Part shown: positions 52,293 to 61,790 of the stretch, piece by piece
Numbering within the stretch: the first letter of the stretch is position 1
Layout: each line of letters begins with the position of its first letter
Source: Scandinavium sp036495715
GTDB taxonomy: Bacteria > Pseudomonadota > Gammaproteobacteria > Enterobacterales > Enterobacteriaceae
Direction of reading: 5' to 3'
DNA: 64,000 bases
NCBI GenBank assembly: GCA_036495715.1
Contig: DASXML010000065.1
Coordinates: forward strand, 44,071 to 108,070
Made by a program: the position numbers and the translations under genes
The notes under the pieces: generated by a model
Told to the model about the DNA's origin: nothing
Databases searched by the model: none
The model's input: only the letters and a program-made list of their open reading frames with translations

Positions 52293-54956
52293 TTAATGAC
52301 TGGATACAACACAAACCTGATTCGTGAGTACAAGAGTGTGCCCCAACATTGTCGGATTTTCAGGAAGTTGATAACGTACATAACACGTTTGATCGTTATT
52401 ACTGCCCCAGACGACTTTAATTTTTCCACTATCCTGAATACCGCGGATAAACGCTTGTCCGGCTTGTCCGACGTTGCCGACCATTTGGTTATCTGAGTCG
52501 AAAACTTCTGCCCCAAGAGGGATGGGTTGCTGGTCATTGCGTGACAGGTAAAGCAGGGCTGAGCGACCTTCGTCAGTTTCAAAATTAATCATTGTTATGG
52601 CTCCCTGACGAGGTACACTTGTTCCGCTCGTGCTCTTCAACTCGACGTCATTTTCAAGAGTGGAAACATCAAGCGAAACGCGGTTCTCACGATAGGGTGT
52701 CATGGAACTTGTGACACCGTACCCCCAACGATCAACCGTACTATTGCCGTAGTTAATCCGTGCCCCTTTTGCTCCAGGTGCCTTCACTAAGACCATGGTA
52801 TCGGTATCATTAAAGCTATCATTACTGAATGTCAGCCCTCCCGAGTGCAGTACAAATCCACCGTTAGTATTCAGAGAATATTGTCGCGAATCGTCGCTGC
52901 TCGCCGAAGCTGAAGTTGACCATGTGCCAAAGTCGCTTTCATAACTCATATAGCCACCCACTGAACTGGTGTCGCTCCGGTCTGAGTGCGTCTGCTGATA
53001 ACCTGTGTTAACGCTATAACTAAATAAGCCCGACTCACTATTGCCATTACTGCTGACGTTTAACTGGTTGCCGCCTTTAAAGTCACTGTTGAAGCTGCTT
53101 TCAATGGAGCGGAAACCGGATTGCTTATGCTCTCCACCAAAGATCACTTCCAGAGGGATGCTGAAGCTCAAATAGAGGCTATCATCAGCTTGATCATCTT
53201 CGTCATAGCTGCGTTGCAATGTGATGCTGTAGCTTCCCCAGCTTGCTCCGTTGCTATAACCTGCTGAATAATTTTTGCGCTGCTCATCTCCACCCCAGTA
53301 ATCCTGCCAGCTGAAGTTGGTATAAAATGAGCCATAATCAATGTCACCAAATTGCAGAGGCTGGCTTACACTCAGTGTCACTTGATTTCGTAGTCGTGAG
53401 TAATTATCCAGACCATACGGATTACCGTCCTCATCCTGCATATTGTGTTTGACGTTATCAATGAGCATCATGGCATCATTCAAGCCAAGATAGTTTTCCG
53501 TTGAATAGCGATAAGCCGCAATATTTAGTGAAGTATTCGTTTCGCTGAGTAATTTACTGTATGAGAGACGGTAACTTTGGCCTTGATATTTTTGGTCATC
53601 AGGTATTTCGACACTTGAACGGGTGACGTCAAACGAGAAAGCCCCGATGTCAGTATTCATCCCGACACCTAACAATACTGAGTAATAGTTGTTATCCGTG
53701 GCCTGAATACCGGTATAGCCGGTAAACATATTATTCAAACCATAATACCAGGTTCCCTGTACGAGATTGGGTTTATCTTGCAGGTTGTTCTGTTGGATTT
53801 CCCCGGCGCTAAAATCCCAGCGCGACATTCCGGGGCGGAGTAACTGAACGACCGACGAGAAAGGCACGCTAAATTTGCGTTTAGTGCCATCAGATTCTTC
53901 TACCGTTACCTCAAGCGAAGAGCCATAGCCCGAAGGACTAAGATCGTCGATCGCAAATTGCCCTGGCGCCACCGTTGTTTCATAAATCTTATAACCATTT
54001 TGTTCAATGGTAACTTTTGCATTACTGTTCGCAACACCTCTGACTACGGGGGCATAGCCAGTGAGTTCTGAGGGTAACATACGATCGTCGCTGTAGAGCC
54101 TGGCCCCGCGGATACTGACCGAGTCAAAGGCATCACCTGTCGTGTATGCTTCGCCTAATTGCAGTTGAGATCTCCAGGCTGGAATATCTCGTTGTACGTA
54201 ACGATTCTGATACTGAATATCAGTTGTACCAGAATCGCTATTCCAGTTGGCGTTGCCGCGTGCACGGAAGTGCCACGCGCCGAGATTGATCCCAGCATTT
54301 AGACCGAAATATGATGAGTCTGACTCATTACCATCATTTGTATTGTGGTAAGCATTGACGTTGTAAGACAGCATTGCCGCATTGATGCCATCTTCCCAAA
54401 GAGAAGGAGAGACGTAGTTATGGTATCTTCTCTCAAGGGCTATTTGAGGAATGCTTAAATCCATGCGTAGGGCAGCGTTGTCAAAAACGACAGTTGCTGC
54501 TGGCACCAGTTTTTTTAGGTCTAAGCAACGTCCTTCCAAAGAGTCGGAAAAAGAAGTATCGCTTGACACTTTATCTTTGATTACTGCTTGCTCAAGCTGA
54601 CTTTTATCATCTGGCTGCTTAATGCCAAGCTGCGCAATATTTTTAGAGGTAAAGCAGGGAACGGCTGATTTTGTTCCTACATCTACAAAATCCAGCTCAA
54701 CAACCCCTGCCAGTTGTTCATTAATATAAATATTAACTTTATAAATGCCCGGCAGCGTTGGATTTCCATTGGAATAACGGCTCAAATCAATGTTTTCTGC
54801 CGCAGCACCAACCAGGAATGTATTATCATATTCAGCAGATGATGCAACTTCTGCCTTTGTAGTAGGGGCCTGGGCTGCAAATATTGGGCTACTGTATATC
54901 AACTCCATCGCGCTTATACCAGATAAGCAACATAAGTAAAGATATTTATACTTCAT
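52293..54956 (-). CDS. Outer-membrane fimbrial usher, HtrE-like (operon 2)
   Basis: A large outer-membrane channel that accepts chaperone-subunit complexes and polymerises the pilus. The 887 residues show a signal peptide and N-terminal chaperone-binding domain (YDNTFLVGAAAENIDLSRYS). A 24-strand barrel with plug follows (GRARLYS-like SIRGARLYSDDRMLPSELTG, APVVRGVANSNAKVTI). C-terminal domains end with a Cys pair (NDQTC and NQVCVVSSH). Many segments resemble E. coli HtrE of the Yad system. Start 54956 (MKYKYLYL) follows AGGA; an upstream ATG at 54989 is less likely. Confidence 0.93.
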   Translation of the reverse strand: MKYKYLYLCCLSGISAMELIYSSPIFAAQAPTTKAEVASSAEYDNTFLVGAAAENIDLSRYSNGNPTLPGIYKVNIYINEQLAGVVELDFVDVGTKSAVPCFTSKNIAQLGIKQPDDKSQLEQAVIKDKVSSDTSFSDSLEGRCLDLKKLVPAATVVFDNAALRMDLSIPQIALERRYHNYVSPSLWEDGINAAMLSYNVNAYHNTNDGNESDSSYFGLNAGINLGAWHFRARGNANWNSDSGTTDIQYQNRYVQRDIPAWRSQLQLGEAYTTGDAFDSVSIRGARLYSDDRMLPSELTGYAPVVRGVANSNAKVTIEQNGYKIYETTVAPGQFAIDDLSPSGYGSSLEVTVEESDGTKRKFSVPFSSVVQLLRPGMSRWDFSAGEIQQNNLQDKPNLVQGTWYYGLNNMFTGYTGIQATDNNYYSVLLGVGMNTDIGAFSFDVTRSSVEIPDDQKYQGQSYRLSYSKLLSETNTSLNIAAYRYSTENYLGLNDAMMLIDNVKHNMQDEDGNPYGLDNYSRLRNQVTLSVSQPLQFGDIDYGSFYTNFSWQDYWGGDEQRKNYSAGYSNGASWGSYSITLQRSYDEDDQADDSLYLSFSIPLEVIFGGEHKQSGFRSIESSFNSDFKGGNQLNVSSNGNSESGLFSYSVNTGYQQTHSDRSDTSSVGGYMSYESDFGTWSTSASASSDDSRQYSLNTNGGFVLHSGGLTFSNDSFNDTDTMVLVKAPGAKGARINYGNSTVDRWGYGVTSSMTPYRENRVSLDVSTLENDVELKSTSGTSVPRQGAITMINFETDEGRSALLYLSRNDQQPIPLGAEVFDSDNQMVGNVGQAGQAFIRGIQDSGKIKVVWGSNNDQTCYVRYQLPENPTMLGHTLVLTNQVCVVSSH

Positions 54957-54991
54957 GGCAACATCCTGTTCCGTATTAGAAAACTCCAAAT

Positions 54992-55738
54992 TTATAAGTT
55001 AACGACAATTTTGTCTTTCCCTCCAAAATCATTGATATAACTATATTCGAGTTTTGCGCCAGATACGTTTGTAGTTAAACCATTAATAGCCATCGTGGTG
55101 TCACTGCCTGGTGCTACCATGACCTGGTTAACAGGATATTTTTTACCATTAACCATCAACGCGATGTTGGAAAATGAGACATGATATGCAGAGCTATTAT
55201 TTGCTTTCAGTTGCAAATGCTCATCTTTCGTTACCAACTGCCATTTCAAGTTTTTTGCAGCTTCTGCGGAAGAACCCAATAGTCCTTCTGGTCGATAAAA
55301 AAGCTTAATCCGGGTCTTAAATGCAAATTGCAGTAGATTTTGTGTAGCTAATTTTTCAGCGCTTGGCTTGGGTGGAATTTCTAACACGTTCAACCAAAAG
55401 ACGCTTTCTTTATCTTTAGGAAGTGGGCTACTGCCGGTAAACATCACGCGCAGTGTTTGGCCTCTTTTTGGCTCCATGCGGAAAACGGGCGGAGTGACAC
55501 TAAATGGAACCTGAAGCTTACTCGGATCAATATTATCTTTACCGGTATCCAGCCACGTCTGAACCAACAGTGGTTTGGCTCCTTTGTTTTCAAGTTGTAC
55601 CATCACATCTTTGCTTTTTTCTTTATAGATAACACGTGTGCTGGAGAGGACAATATCGGCCTGAGACAAAGAACTGAACAATAACATGATGGTTGTAACA
55701 AGCAAACAACCTGTTTTCTGAAGAGTAGATGCTGACAT
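54992..55738 (-). CDS. Periplasmic fimbrial chaperone (operon 2)
   Basis: PapD/EcpD-like chaperone of 248 residues that caps fimbrial subunits by donor-strand complementation. A signal peptide ends ...SSLSQA. The conserved Arg in SSTRVIYKEKS and Lys in TRIKLFYRPEGL mark the subunit-binding cleft, and NVLEIPPKP fits the G1-F1 region. A short G1-F1 spacing suggests the FGS type. It lies 35 bases upstream of the usher. Confidence 0.93.
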   Translation of the reverse strand: MSASTLQKTGCLLVTTIMLLFSSLSQADIVLSSTRVIYKEKSKDVMVQLENKGAKPLLVQTWLDTGKDNIDPSKLQVPFSVTPPVFRMEPKRGQTLRVMFTGSSPLPKDKESVFWLNVLEIPPKPSAEKLATQNLLQFAFKTRIKLFYRPEGLLGSSAEAAKNLKWQLVTKDEHLQLKANNSSAYHVSFSNIALMVNGKKYPVNQVMVAPGSDTTMAINGLTTNVSGAKLEYSYINDFGGKDKIVVNL

Positions 55739-55817
55739 AATAAGTCTCTTGAATTAAGATAACAGGTAAAACAGATACGCAGATAACTTCCATTACCTGG
55801 CATCAATAATATACATT

Positions 55818-55847
55818 AAAAATCCCCTCATTAGACATGAGGGGATT
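55818..55847 (-). terminator. Attenuating terminator between pilin and chaperone (operon 2)
   Basis: A perfect 11-bp stem AATCCCCTCAT/ATGAGGGGATT with a 5-base loop is followed on the minus strand by TTTTT. It lies 21 bases after the pilin stop. Such hairpins let pilin mRNA exceed that of chaperone and usher; here this is inferred from position and form. Confidence 0.8.
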
Positions 55848-55867
55848 GGCGTAATAATTATGAATTA

Positions 55868-56458
55868 TTAATCGTAAGTCACATCGAAGGTCGCGTTGGT
55901 ACTAACCAAACCGCCTGTTACGGTATTAATATTAGTATCAGCCTGCACATACGAGGTCACAAATTTGAAGATACCTGTTTTCGCTGTAGTATCCATTGTT
56001 GCAGCATGTTTGGCATCATCAGGACGACCAATCAGAACTTGTACTGGTGCGCCGCTGATAACATCGTGGATTGCAACATTAACGTTAGTAGCGTGATCGC
56101 TGATTTTGTCGTTGTTTTTCAGTGTACCGTTAGTAACGTCAACAAATTCAGGGGAGCTGAAGCTGATATTAGCACCCGTTTTATCGCAATCAGTCAATAA
56201 CAGTTCAAACGAGGTCTGGCCTGCACCCAATGTTGTTGCTTTAACGCCACCCGCAGCAATAACGTCTGCTGACGTTACAGTTGGCATTTGAACCGATACG
56301 TTAGTCGCCAGCGCACCATCTTTGGTGGTGATTTTACAGGTTTGGTCAGAAACGGCACCGTTAATAACAACCAGCCCTGCGTCTGCTGCCATTACAGAAG
56401 CGCTACCCATTGTCATTACTAATGCTAAAGTTGTTAAGCCCAGTTTGTTCATTGCCAT
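55868..56458 (-). CDS. Major fimbrial subunit (operon 2)
   Basis: A 196-residue pilin. The signal peptide is LGLTTLALVMTMGSASVMA, the conserved cysteines are in VSDQTCKITTKDG and LLTDCDKTG, and the beta-zipper C-terminus is TNATFDVTYD. It is the first gene of operon 2 by orientation. A 314-base upstream gap can hold its own promoter. AAGGATG lies ahead of the ATG. Confidence 0.93.
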   Translation of the reverse strand: MAMNKLGLTTLALVMTMGSASVMAADAGLVVINGAVSDQTCKITTKDGALATNVSVQMPTVTSADVIAAGGVKATTLGAGQTSFELLLTDCDKTGANISFSSPEFVDVTNGTLKNNDKISDHATNVNVAIHDVISGAPVQVLIGRPDDAKHAATMDTTAKTGIFKFVTSYVQADTNINTVTGGLVSTNATFDVTYD

Positions 56459-56772
56459 TTTGAAAACATCCTTTTCGTTCAGTATATGGGGGGTATATTA
56501 ATATTGTATAATGCATAAATTATAAATTCACTGCATTAATAACCTTACTTTCCATAAGGTTTGAAAAGTCTACAACATTATTTTTTATTTTAAAACTCAT
56601 TTCTATGTTTTATTTTTTCAGTTGCTCGCTCTTTCTTGTTATGTTTTTTATAGTAAAAGGAACCCGCCAAGGTTATATTTCCTCGGGTGTGCTGGAGAGA
56701 GGGTTAGCATTCTATCTCTCATCATTAATCCATATTATTTGATGGATTAATATATTTACTGGTGATGAATTA
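56459..56772. promoter_or_regulatory. Gap between the two fimbrial operons
   Basis: Very AT-rich, 314 bases, with no gene. It should contain the operon 2 promoter. A 10-bp stem ATTAATCCAT/ATGGATTAAT (56724-56751) lies shortly after the operon 1 adhesin stop and may end that transcript, though no T-run follows. I found no paired inverted repeats of the fimS invertible-switch type. Confidence 0.5.
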
Positions 56773-57801
56773 TTATCGATAAATTATCTTAAATGTTGCT
56801 GTCGCATCCGCTCTTCCCGAAGTTACATTACTCTCGGTCTGAATGTAACGAGCATTGAATTGCAATGGGACTGCACCCTGCGGAACATTTTTAATCAATT
56901 CATAGGGTGTATCTTCGGGAAGATTTAATGGGATAACATGGCTGCTACTGTCTAAAATCTGGATGCCGATGCCGCTAGCTGAATCTTCAGTATTATCCAA
57001 TTGTAATATTGTGTTGTCACTATTAGCTGTTCCACTAAAAACAATATCAACATTGACACCTTCATTGCAGTTTAAGTTGATATTAAAAGGGACTGATTGT
57101 GAGGTACTATTTACTCCTGTAAATGTTGTATCTGCACTAACGCCTTCCGATGCCGTTAGATTCACCGTTTCGTCATAGCTCTCTACATCGCAGGTAGGGG
57201 CAGGGACGGTAACCTGAAAATTGGACAGCTGAAGGGAAATCCCCTCGATGCCACTGAACCATATCCCTCCGTTTCCCAAGGCTGACAAGTTTGCCGTCCC
57301 CCCCGTCACGGGACCCGTGACAATGATTTCAACGCTAAAATTAGCGCTAAATTCACCCGCAAAACCATCAGTCACATGCGCGGTTTCTTTGGGGCTAGTC
57401 AGAAAATGAGCACTAATATCATTAAAACCTGCAATGTTTGGCAGGCTGTAGTAAATGCGAACACCTAATCCTTCGACACCAGGAATTTGATAGACTCCTT
57501 GCCCGGCGAAACCCGGTGCTTCTTCTGCACCATCAATAGAAAAACCTTCATCCATATCGTACGTGCCTGAGCATGACCCACCGCCGCCGACTACGTTGAT
57601 AACGGTTCCTGGCACCACGACAGTTCCTACGGGTGTATCTTGTGCAACGGTAACCGGGCCAATGACAGCATTACCTGTAACATTTGTCATTCCTCTGCAT
57701 GTTGCATGCACTAACGTAGAGGTACATAGAGCCAACAACATAATCAGTACCGGGAGCAGAGTATTTGTCGCAAACACTTGCAGCTCTCTTAAATTTCTCA
57801 T
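56773..57801 (-). CDS. Fimbrial tip adhesin, two-domain (operon 1)
   Basis: A 342-residue protein with a long signal peptide (LLPVLIMLLALCTSTLVHA). An N-terminal domain (about 35-200) carries a Cys pair (ATCRGM and GSCSGTYD). A C-terminal pilin domain starts near VPAPTCDVESYDETVNL and ends ADATATFKIIYR. The layout is that of FimH-like adhesins. Receptor unknown. It is the last gene of the four-gene operon, 31 bases after the usher. Confidence 0.88.
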   Translation of the reverse strand: MRNLRELQVFATNTLLPVLIMLLALCTSTLVHATCRGMTNVTGNAVIGPVTVAQDTPVGTVVVPGTVINVVGGGGSCSGTYDMDEGFSIDGAEEAPGFAGQGVYQIPGVEGLGVRIYYSLPNIAGFNDISAHFLTSPKETAHVTDGFAGEFSANFSVEIIVTGPVTGGTANLSALGNGGIWFSGIEGISLQLSNFQVTVPAPTCDVESYDETVNLTASEGVSADTTFTGVNSTSQSVPFNINLNCNEGVNVDIVFSGTANSDNTILQLDNTEDSASGIGIQILDSSSHVIPLNLPEDTPYELIKNVPQGAVPLQFNARYIQTESNVTSGRADATATFKIIYR

Positions 57802-57832
57802 CTTATTACCATCATTTAATATGAATTCATTC

Positions 57833-60403
57833 TTAGTGACACTCCGCTGTTACCAGTAACAGGGCTGATAGCTGTTGCTGTGAATCGTGCGGGTTTATGT
57901 CGGCACGACATTGTTCACTGGTGGTCGAGCCCCACTTAACGTGTAGGTTCTGATTATCAGCAATGCCCGTCATATAGACCTGACCACCATCGCCTACCAG
58001 GCTTGCATAGTTGCTGTTATCCAGTGTGGCCGTTGCACCAAAAGGTACCGGTTTCCCGTGATATGTTAGCGTCACCAGCACTCTAGCCCCCATTCGGGCA
58101 TCAAAGTTCACCAATACCAGTGCCCCTTGTGTTGGAATGACTTCCTGTACGGACTCCTGAATATCAGTATTTTTAGGTAGGCTACGGGTATCCAGTGAAA
58201 CCCGATTACGCCTGAAGGCCGTGGCGTATGGCACGACGGCGTAACCACGCCAGTCGGTATAAATTCCTGTTCCGCTACTAATTTTCGCACCGGCAACGTC
58301 TGGTACACGAATCAGCACCGAGGTATCACCCAGAGGTTGAGAAAGTGTTACGCCATGAGGGTGAATAACGACCGCACCTTGCAAACCATAATTAAGCTGT
58401 TTGCTGTCCTTGTCATAGCTGTAGCCCGTCGTCGCTACACCGTAAGTCCCGCGATAGGTAGCGCTGGCATTGGCACTATTTCCTTCGCCCTGGTTGCCCA
58501 TATTTTCCTGAATGTTATAGCTCAGATTGTTATCTTTCAGCGTCGTGCCATTTAACCCAACGCTGTTCCTGGACTTCCCAGATTTGTCGCCGCTGTAGCT
58601 GTAACTTGCCCATGCGTTGGATAGCCAACGATCAAGTGGGATACTCACCGATAGCGAAAATTGATTATCACTGTCGCTTTGTGGTGTTTTGGTGTGACTG
58701 AAGTTAACGTTCCAGGTAATACCTGCCCAGGAGGTGTTATAGCCCGCGTTTAAACTTCTTTCGACACCATCAAGTTGCCAGTAATCCTGTTGATAACCCG
58801 ATAAGTAAAAGGAACCCCACTTACCCATTGACTGATCGATACTGACCTGCAGGCGGCGATGTTTGGTATTGGTGTCGCGATAAGCGAACGTGTCATTGTC
58901 ATCGCTTTCACCTCTGTCGCTGCGTATTGCTTCTTCAAAGGTGTAATAATCCTGCGTTGAGTAGCGATAACTGGCGAGCGTCAGGCTAGTGTCGGTCGCG
59001 GTAAAATTTTTAGCGTATTGCATCCGCCAGGATTGCCCCTTGGCCTCTTCAACCTGGTTTTTCAGGGTGGCACTTGCTGTCGTCACATCCGTTGAAATTG
59101 AACCTATTGCCCCCAGATCAATCCCCATTCCTAAGGCAGCTGAACGGTACATTTCTGCCCCCATTACGCCGCCATAAAGCGTAATTCCATGAGAGAGGCC
59201 GTAAATCAGCGTGGCTTCGCCAAATTGCGGATTATCCGTGTTCGAATTGCTAGAACGATATTCGCCACCTACAACGCTATAAGCAAAACTCCCTTCACGG
59301 CGCATGATAGGAACGGATGCAGTTGCCTGAATAAAAGAGCGCTCGGTACCATCCGCCTCTTTAACCGTAACTTCCATATCTCCACCAGCTGAAATAGGTG
59401 ACAAATCCCGAATCTCAAAGGGTCCTGGAGACACATAACTTTGGTAAATCACATAACCGTTTTGCTTGACCGTAACCTGAGCGTTACTTTGCGCAGTGCC
59501 ATGAATCACCGGCGCAAAACCACTCATGCTGTAAGGACGCATATTATCGTCCGTCTCAAGCTTTACTCCGCGGAATTGCACGCTGTCGAAAATATCGCCA
59601 TTAGTGTATGCATCACCGAGTGTGACCTGGCTTCCTAATGCGGCAATGCTCCTTTGAGCATAGGTGTTGATTGACTGCCAGCCTTCTCCACCTTGGGTGT
59701 AGCTTGAATAGTTACGAAATCGCCATGCACCGAGGTTAATACCGTTGTTCAGGTTCAAATAATGGTTCTCTTCGCGTTGTTGATTGCCATTTTTTTGCCA
59801 TGTTTCTGAACCACTGAACGCATAATTGCTGAAGAGCATTGCAATTCCGTTATCCCAGAGCTTTGGATCAACATAACCAGAAGCGGTGTTGTCCATCGCT
59901 ACCTGCGGTACTGAGATATACAAACTTAACGTTTCAACCTCGAAGAGAGATGAAGCGTCAGCGATGTAGTCAGCTATGCTTGAAATAACCGCGCTGTCGG
60001 GTAAGTTACCTAATTTTTTTGTACCGTTTGCTTTTACCCCCATGGCGATAAGATCGGCTTTCGTCAATACTGGGTTAAGCGCAGAGTGGTCATCATTGAC
60101 TTTGAACTGAACTTCACGGTGATCAACCTTTTGGCGATTAATATAAATATCAACCAGGTATGTACCCGGGATTACCCCATCATTTTCCGCAAAGCGTTTA
60201 ACGGCATCAAGATTTTCAGCAGGAGCTCCGGTTTCAAGCGCTTTCAGATTGTAAACCTCTTGAGCACAGGCATAATCTGCATGCCAACAAAGCAAAAAGA
60301 ACACTACGAGCGAGAGTGAAAATAACCAATCCTTAGCAAATAAAAAACATACCAGTACAGCCGGTATAAGCCTGTTTTTATTTTCTGTATATTCGGACCG
60401 CAC
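57833..60403 (-). CDS. Outer-membrane fimbrial usher (operon 1)
   Basis: An 856-residue FimD-type usher with an unusually long N-terminal leader before the hydrophobic core (LFSLSLVVFFLLCWHA). The N-terminal domain, plug and barrel motifs (SVQFRGVKLETDDNMRPYSM, FAPVIHGTAQSNAQVTVKQN) follow, then C-terminal domains with Cys in TSEQCRADINP and VTAECH. It is clearly different in sequence from the usher of operon 2. The start is GTG 60403 with AGGAG about 8 bases upstream. Confidence 0.93.
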   Translation of the reverse strand: MRSEYTENKNRLIPAVLVCFLFAKDWLFSLSLVVFFLLCWHADYACAQEVYNLKALETGAPAENLDAVKRFAENDGVIPGTYLVDIYINRQKVDHREVQFKVNDDHSALNPVLTKADLIAMGVKANGTKKLGNLPDSAVISSIADYIADASSLFEVETLSLYISVPQVAMDNTASGYVDPKLWDNGIAMLFSNYAFSGSETWQKNGNQQREENHYLNLNNGINLGAWRFRNYSSYTQGGEGWQSINTYAQRSIAALGSQVTLGDAYTNGDIFDSVQFRGVKLETDDNMRPYSMSGFAPVIHGTAQSNAQVTVKQNGYVIYQSYVSPGPFEIRDLSPISAGGDMEVTVKEADGTERSFIQATASVPIMRREGSFAYSVVGGEYRSSNSNTDNPQFGEATLIYGLSHGITLYGGVMGAEMYRSAALGMGIDLGAIGSISTDVTTASATLKNQVEEAKGQSWRMQYAKNFTATDTSLTLASYRYSTQDYYTFEEAIRSDRGESDDNDTFAYRDTNTKHRRLQVSIDQSMGKWGSFYLSGYQQDYWQLDGVERSLNAGYNTSWAGITWNVNFSHTKTPQSDSDNQFSLSVSIPLDRWLSNAWASYSYSGDKSGKSRNSVGLNGTTLKDNNLSYNIQENMGNQGEGNSANASATYRGTYGVATTGYSYDKDSKQLNYGLQGAVVIHPHGVTLSQPLGDTSVLIRVPDVAGAKISSGTGIYTDWRGYAVVPYATAFRRNRVSLDTRSLPKNTDIQESVQEVIPTQGALVLVNFDARMGARVLVTLTYHGKPVPFGATATLDNSNYASLVGDGGQVYMTGIADNQNLHVKWGSTTSEQCRADINPHDSQQQLSALLLVTAECH

Positions 60404-60458
60404 TATCTCAACTCCTGCATAGGCTTCCTACCTGAAATTTTTCCAGATAGATATTCAG

Positions 60459-61151
60459 CTACTGGGAAATAGCTGATGTTGTCGCACCATAATCATTAAT
60501 TGCCGACCATTCGACCTTACCGCTAGCACTGGCCATGGTGTACTGTTGATGGCCAAACGGAGGAACCATCATTTTTACAGCCCCATTCCCTTGGAAAATC
60601 ACCGGCTTGCCGCCTACTTTTAATTCCCTGAACGTGACAAAATAAGGTCCAGCATTCTCAACATTGAGTTGATTGCCGCTACGCGTGAACTTCAAGTGTT
60701 TGTAGGCCTCATTCGCCTGACCAGCTAAATTAGCAGGTCGATAAAAAAGCTTAATCTGGCTTTCCGTTGCAATCTGCAATTTATTGGAACCATTAGCTTT
60801 CTCGGCATCAACACCGGGGATCGATTTAACATTTAGCCAAAACACGGATTCCCTGTCAGCCGGCAGCGCAGACGTTCCGGTATAAATCAGGCGGAAAACA
60901 TTTTCATGTTGCGCTGTAAGTTTTATTAATGGCGGAGTGATAACAAACGGGGGCTTTTTTTTGTCAGAAGCATCGACATTATCGACCCACGCCTGTACCA
61001 GATAATTGGTTTTACCACTAAGATTCTTAACTTGAACGGATGTTTCATTCGAGCTTTCGTCATAAATTACACGAGTGCCACGAATAATAACGCCTGCAAA
61101 TACGTTATGAACAAAAGCGGTGCACAGCATTATAAATAATATTTTTTTCAC
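60459..61151 (-). CDS. Periplasmic fimbrial chaperone (operon 1)
   Basis: PapD-like chaperone of 230 residues from GTG 61151 (product VKKILFIMLC), which has AGGG 8 bases upstream. A TTG at 61178 would add nine residues and lie in a hairpin. The conserved Arg is in RGTRVIYDESS and Lys in SQIKLFYRPANL; FWLNVKSIPG follows the family. Signal peptide ends ...HNVFAG. It lies between pilin and usher, as in other chaperone-usher operons. Confidence 0.92.
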   Translation of the reverse strand: MKKILFIMLCTAFVHNVFAGVIIRGTRVIYDESSNETSVQVKNLSGKTNYLVQAWVDNVDASDKKKPPFVITPPLIKLTAQHENVFRLIYTGTSALPADRESVFWLNVKSIPGVDAEKANGSNKLQIATESQIKLFYRPANLAGQANEAYKHLKFTRSGNQLNVENAGPYFVTFRELKVGGKPVIFQGNGAVKMMVPPFGHQQYTMASASGKVEWSAINDYGATTSAISQ

Positions 61152-61166
61152 ACTAACAAACCCTAT

Positions 61167-61205
61167 TGCAAGTAACAATAACCACAGTTGCTTTTGTTAC
61201 TTGCA
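61167..61205 (-). terminator. Intercistronic hairpin, pilin-chaperone gap (operon 1)
   Basis: TGCAAGTAACA and TGTTACTTGCA form a perfect 11-bp stem around a 17-base loop, between the pilin stop and the chaperone ribosome site. There is no T-run, so it may protect the 3' end of pilin mRNA or block exonucleases rather than terminate. Confidence 0.65.
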
Positions 61206-61217
61206 TGAATCATTATA

Positions 61218-61790
61218 TTAATAATATGTTACTTTGAAGGTGGCATCCGCATTCGCTTCACCTTCAGTGACTGTGCCTGTCCCGGTTCTTACATATTTGG
61301 CAGTATAGTCAAATGTATGTGCACCACCTCCAGCCGTAATGCCTGTAAGATTGAATGCACTATTTTTTGCATCAGATTCATCGGTGACAAAGTTAATTGC
61401 GTCAGCACCACGAAAAATAGCAATCCCAACGTTAGCCGCAGGTGTCCCAGCCACGGAAGAGACGCTAAGTGCTTTCTGTGTCCCAGCAGCAGGAGAGTTA
61501 CTGTCAAAGGTAATGTTCACTGAACCAGCAGAGTCAGTGCATTTTTCTAAACTAATACTGAAATCCTTAGCGGAATTCGGCGCGGGATCATCAACGTTAT
61601 CACCAAATTCACTGGCATCAACCGTATTTAACGTGACGTTCTGATTATCATCTCCCGTTTTTATTTCACACGTCGAAGCGGTAACTAAACCTTTAAAATG
61701 GATAATGCCGGTTTCTTGGGCTGCAGTTGCGAGTGAGCTGGCGCTCGCGATAATCATACCGATAGCAAAACTAATGCTTTTAGCCTTCAT
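61218..61790 (-). CDS. Major fimbrial subunit (operon 1)
   Basis: A 190-residue pilin with signal peptide (ISFAIGMIIASASSLATAA), cysteines in VTASTCEIKTGDDN and LEKCTDSAGSV, and beta-zipper tail ADATFKVTYY. It heads the four-gene operon. AGAGGAATTATC precedes the ATG. It is distinct in sequence from the pilin of operon 2. Confidence 0.93.
   Translation of the reverse strand: MKAKSISFAIGMIIASASSLATAAQETGIIHFKGLVTASTCEIKTGDDNQNVTLNTVDASEFGDNVDDPAPNSAKDFSISLEKCTDSAGSVNITFDSNSPAAGTQKALSVSSVAGTPAANVGIAIFRGADAINFVTDESDAKNSAFNLTGITAGGGAHTFDYTAKYVRTGTGTVTEGEANADATFKVTYY

Noticed and set aside
52208..52582. 124-codon minus-strand frame at the usher 3' end
   Set aside because: Overlaps the end of the HtrE-like usher in another frame and has no fimbrial or other family features.
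56459..56772. fimS-like invertible promoter
   Set aside because: Searched this gap and 61791-62142 for paired inverted repeats flanking a promoter and for a nearby recombinase gene; found neither.
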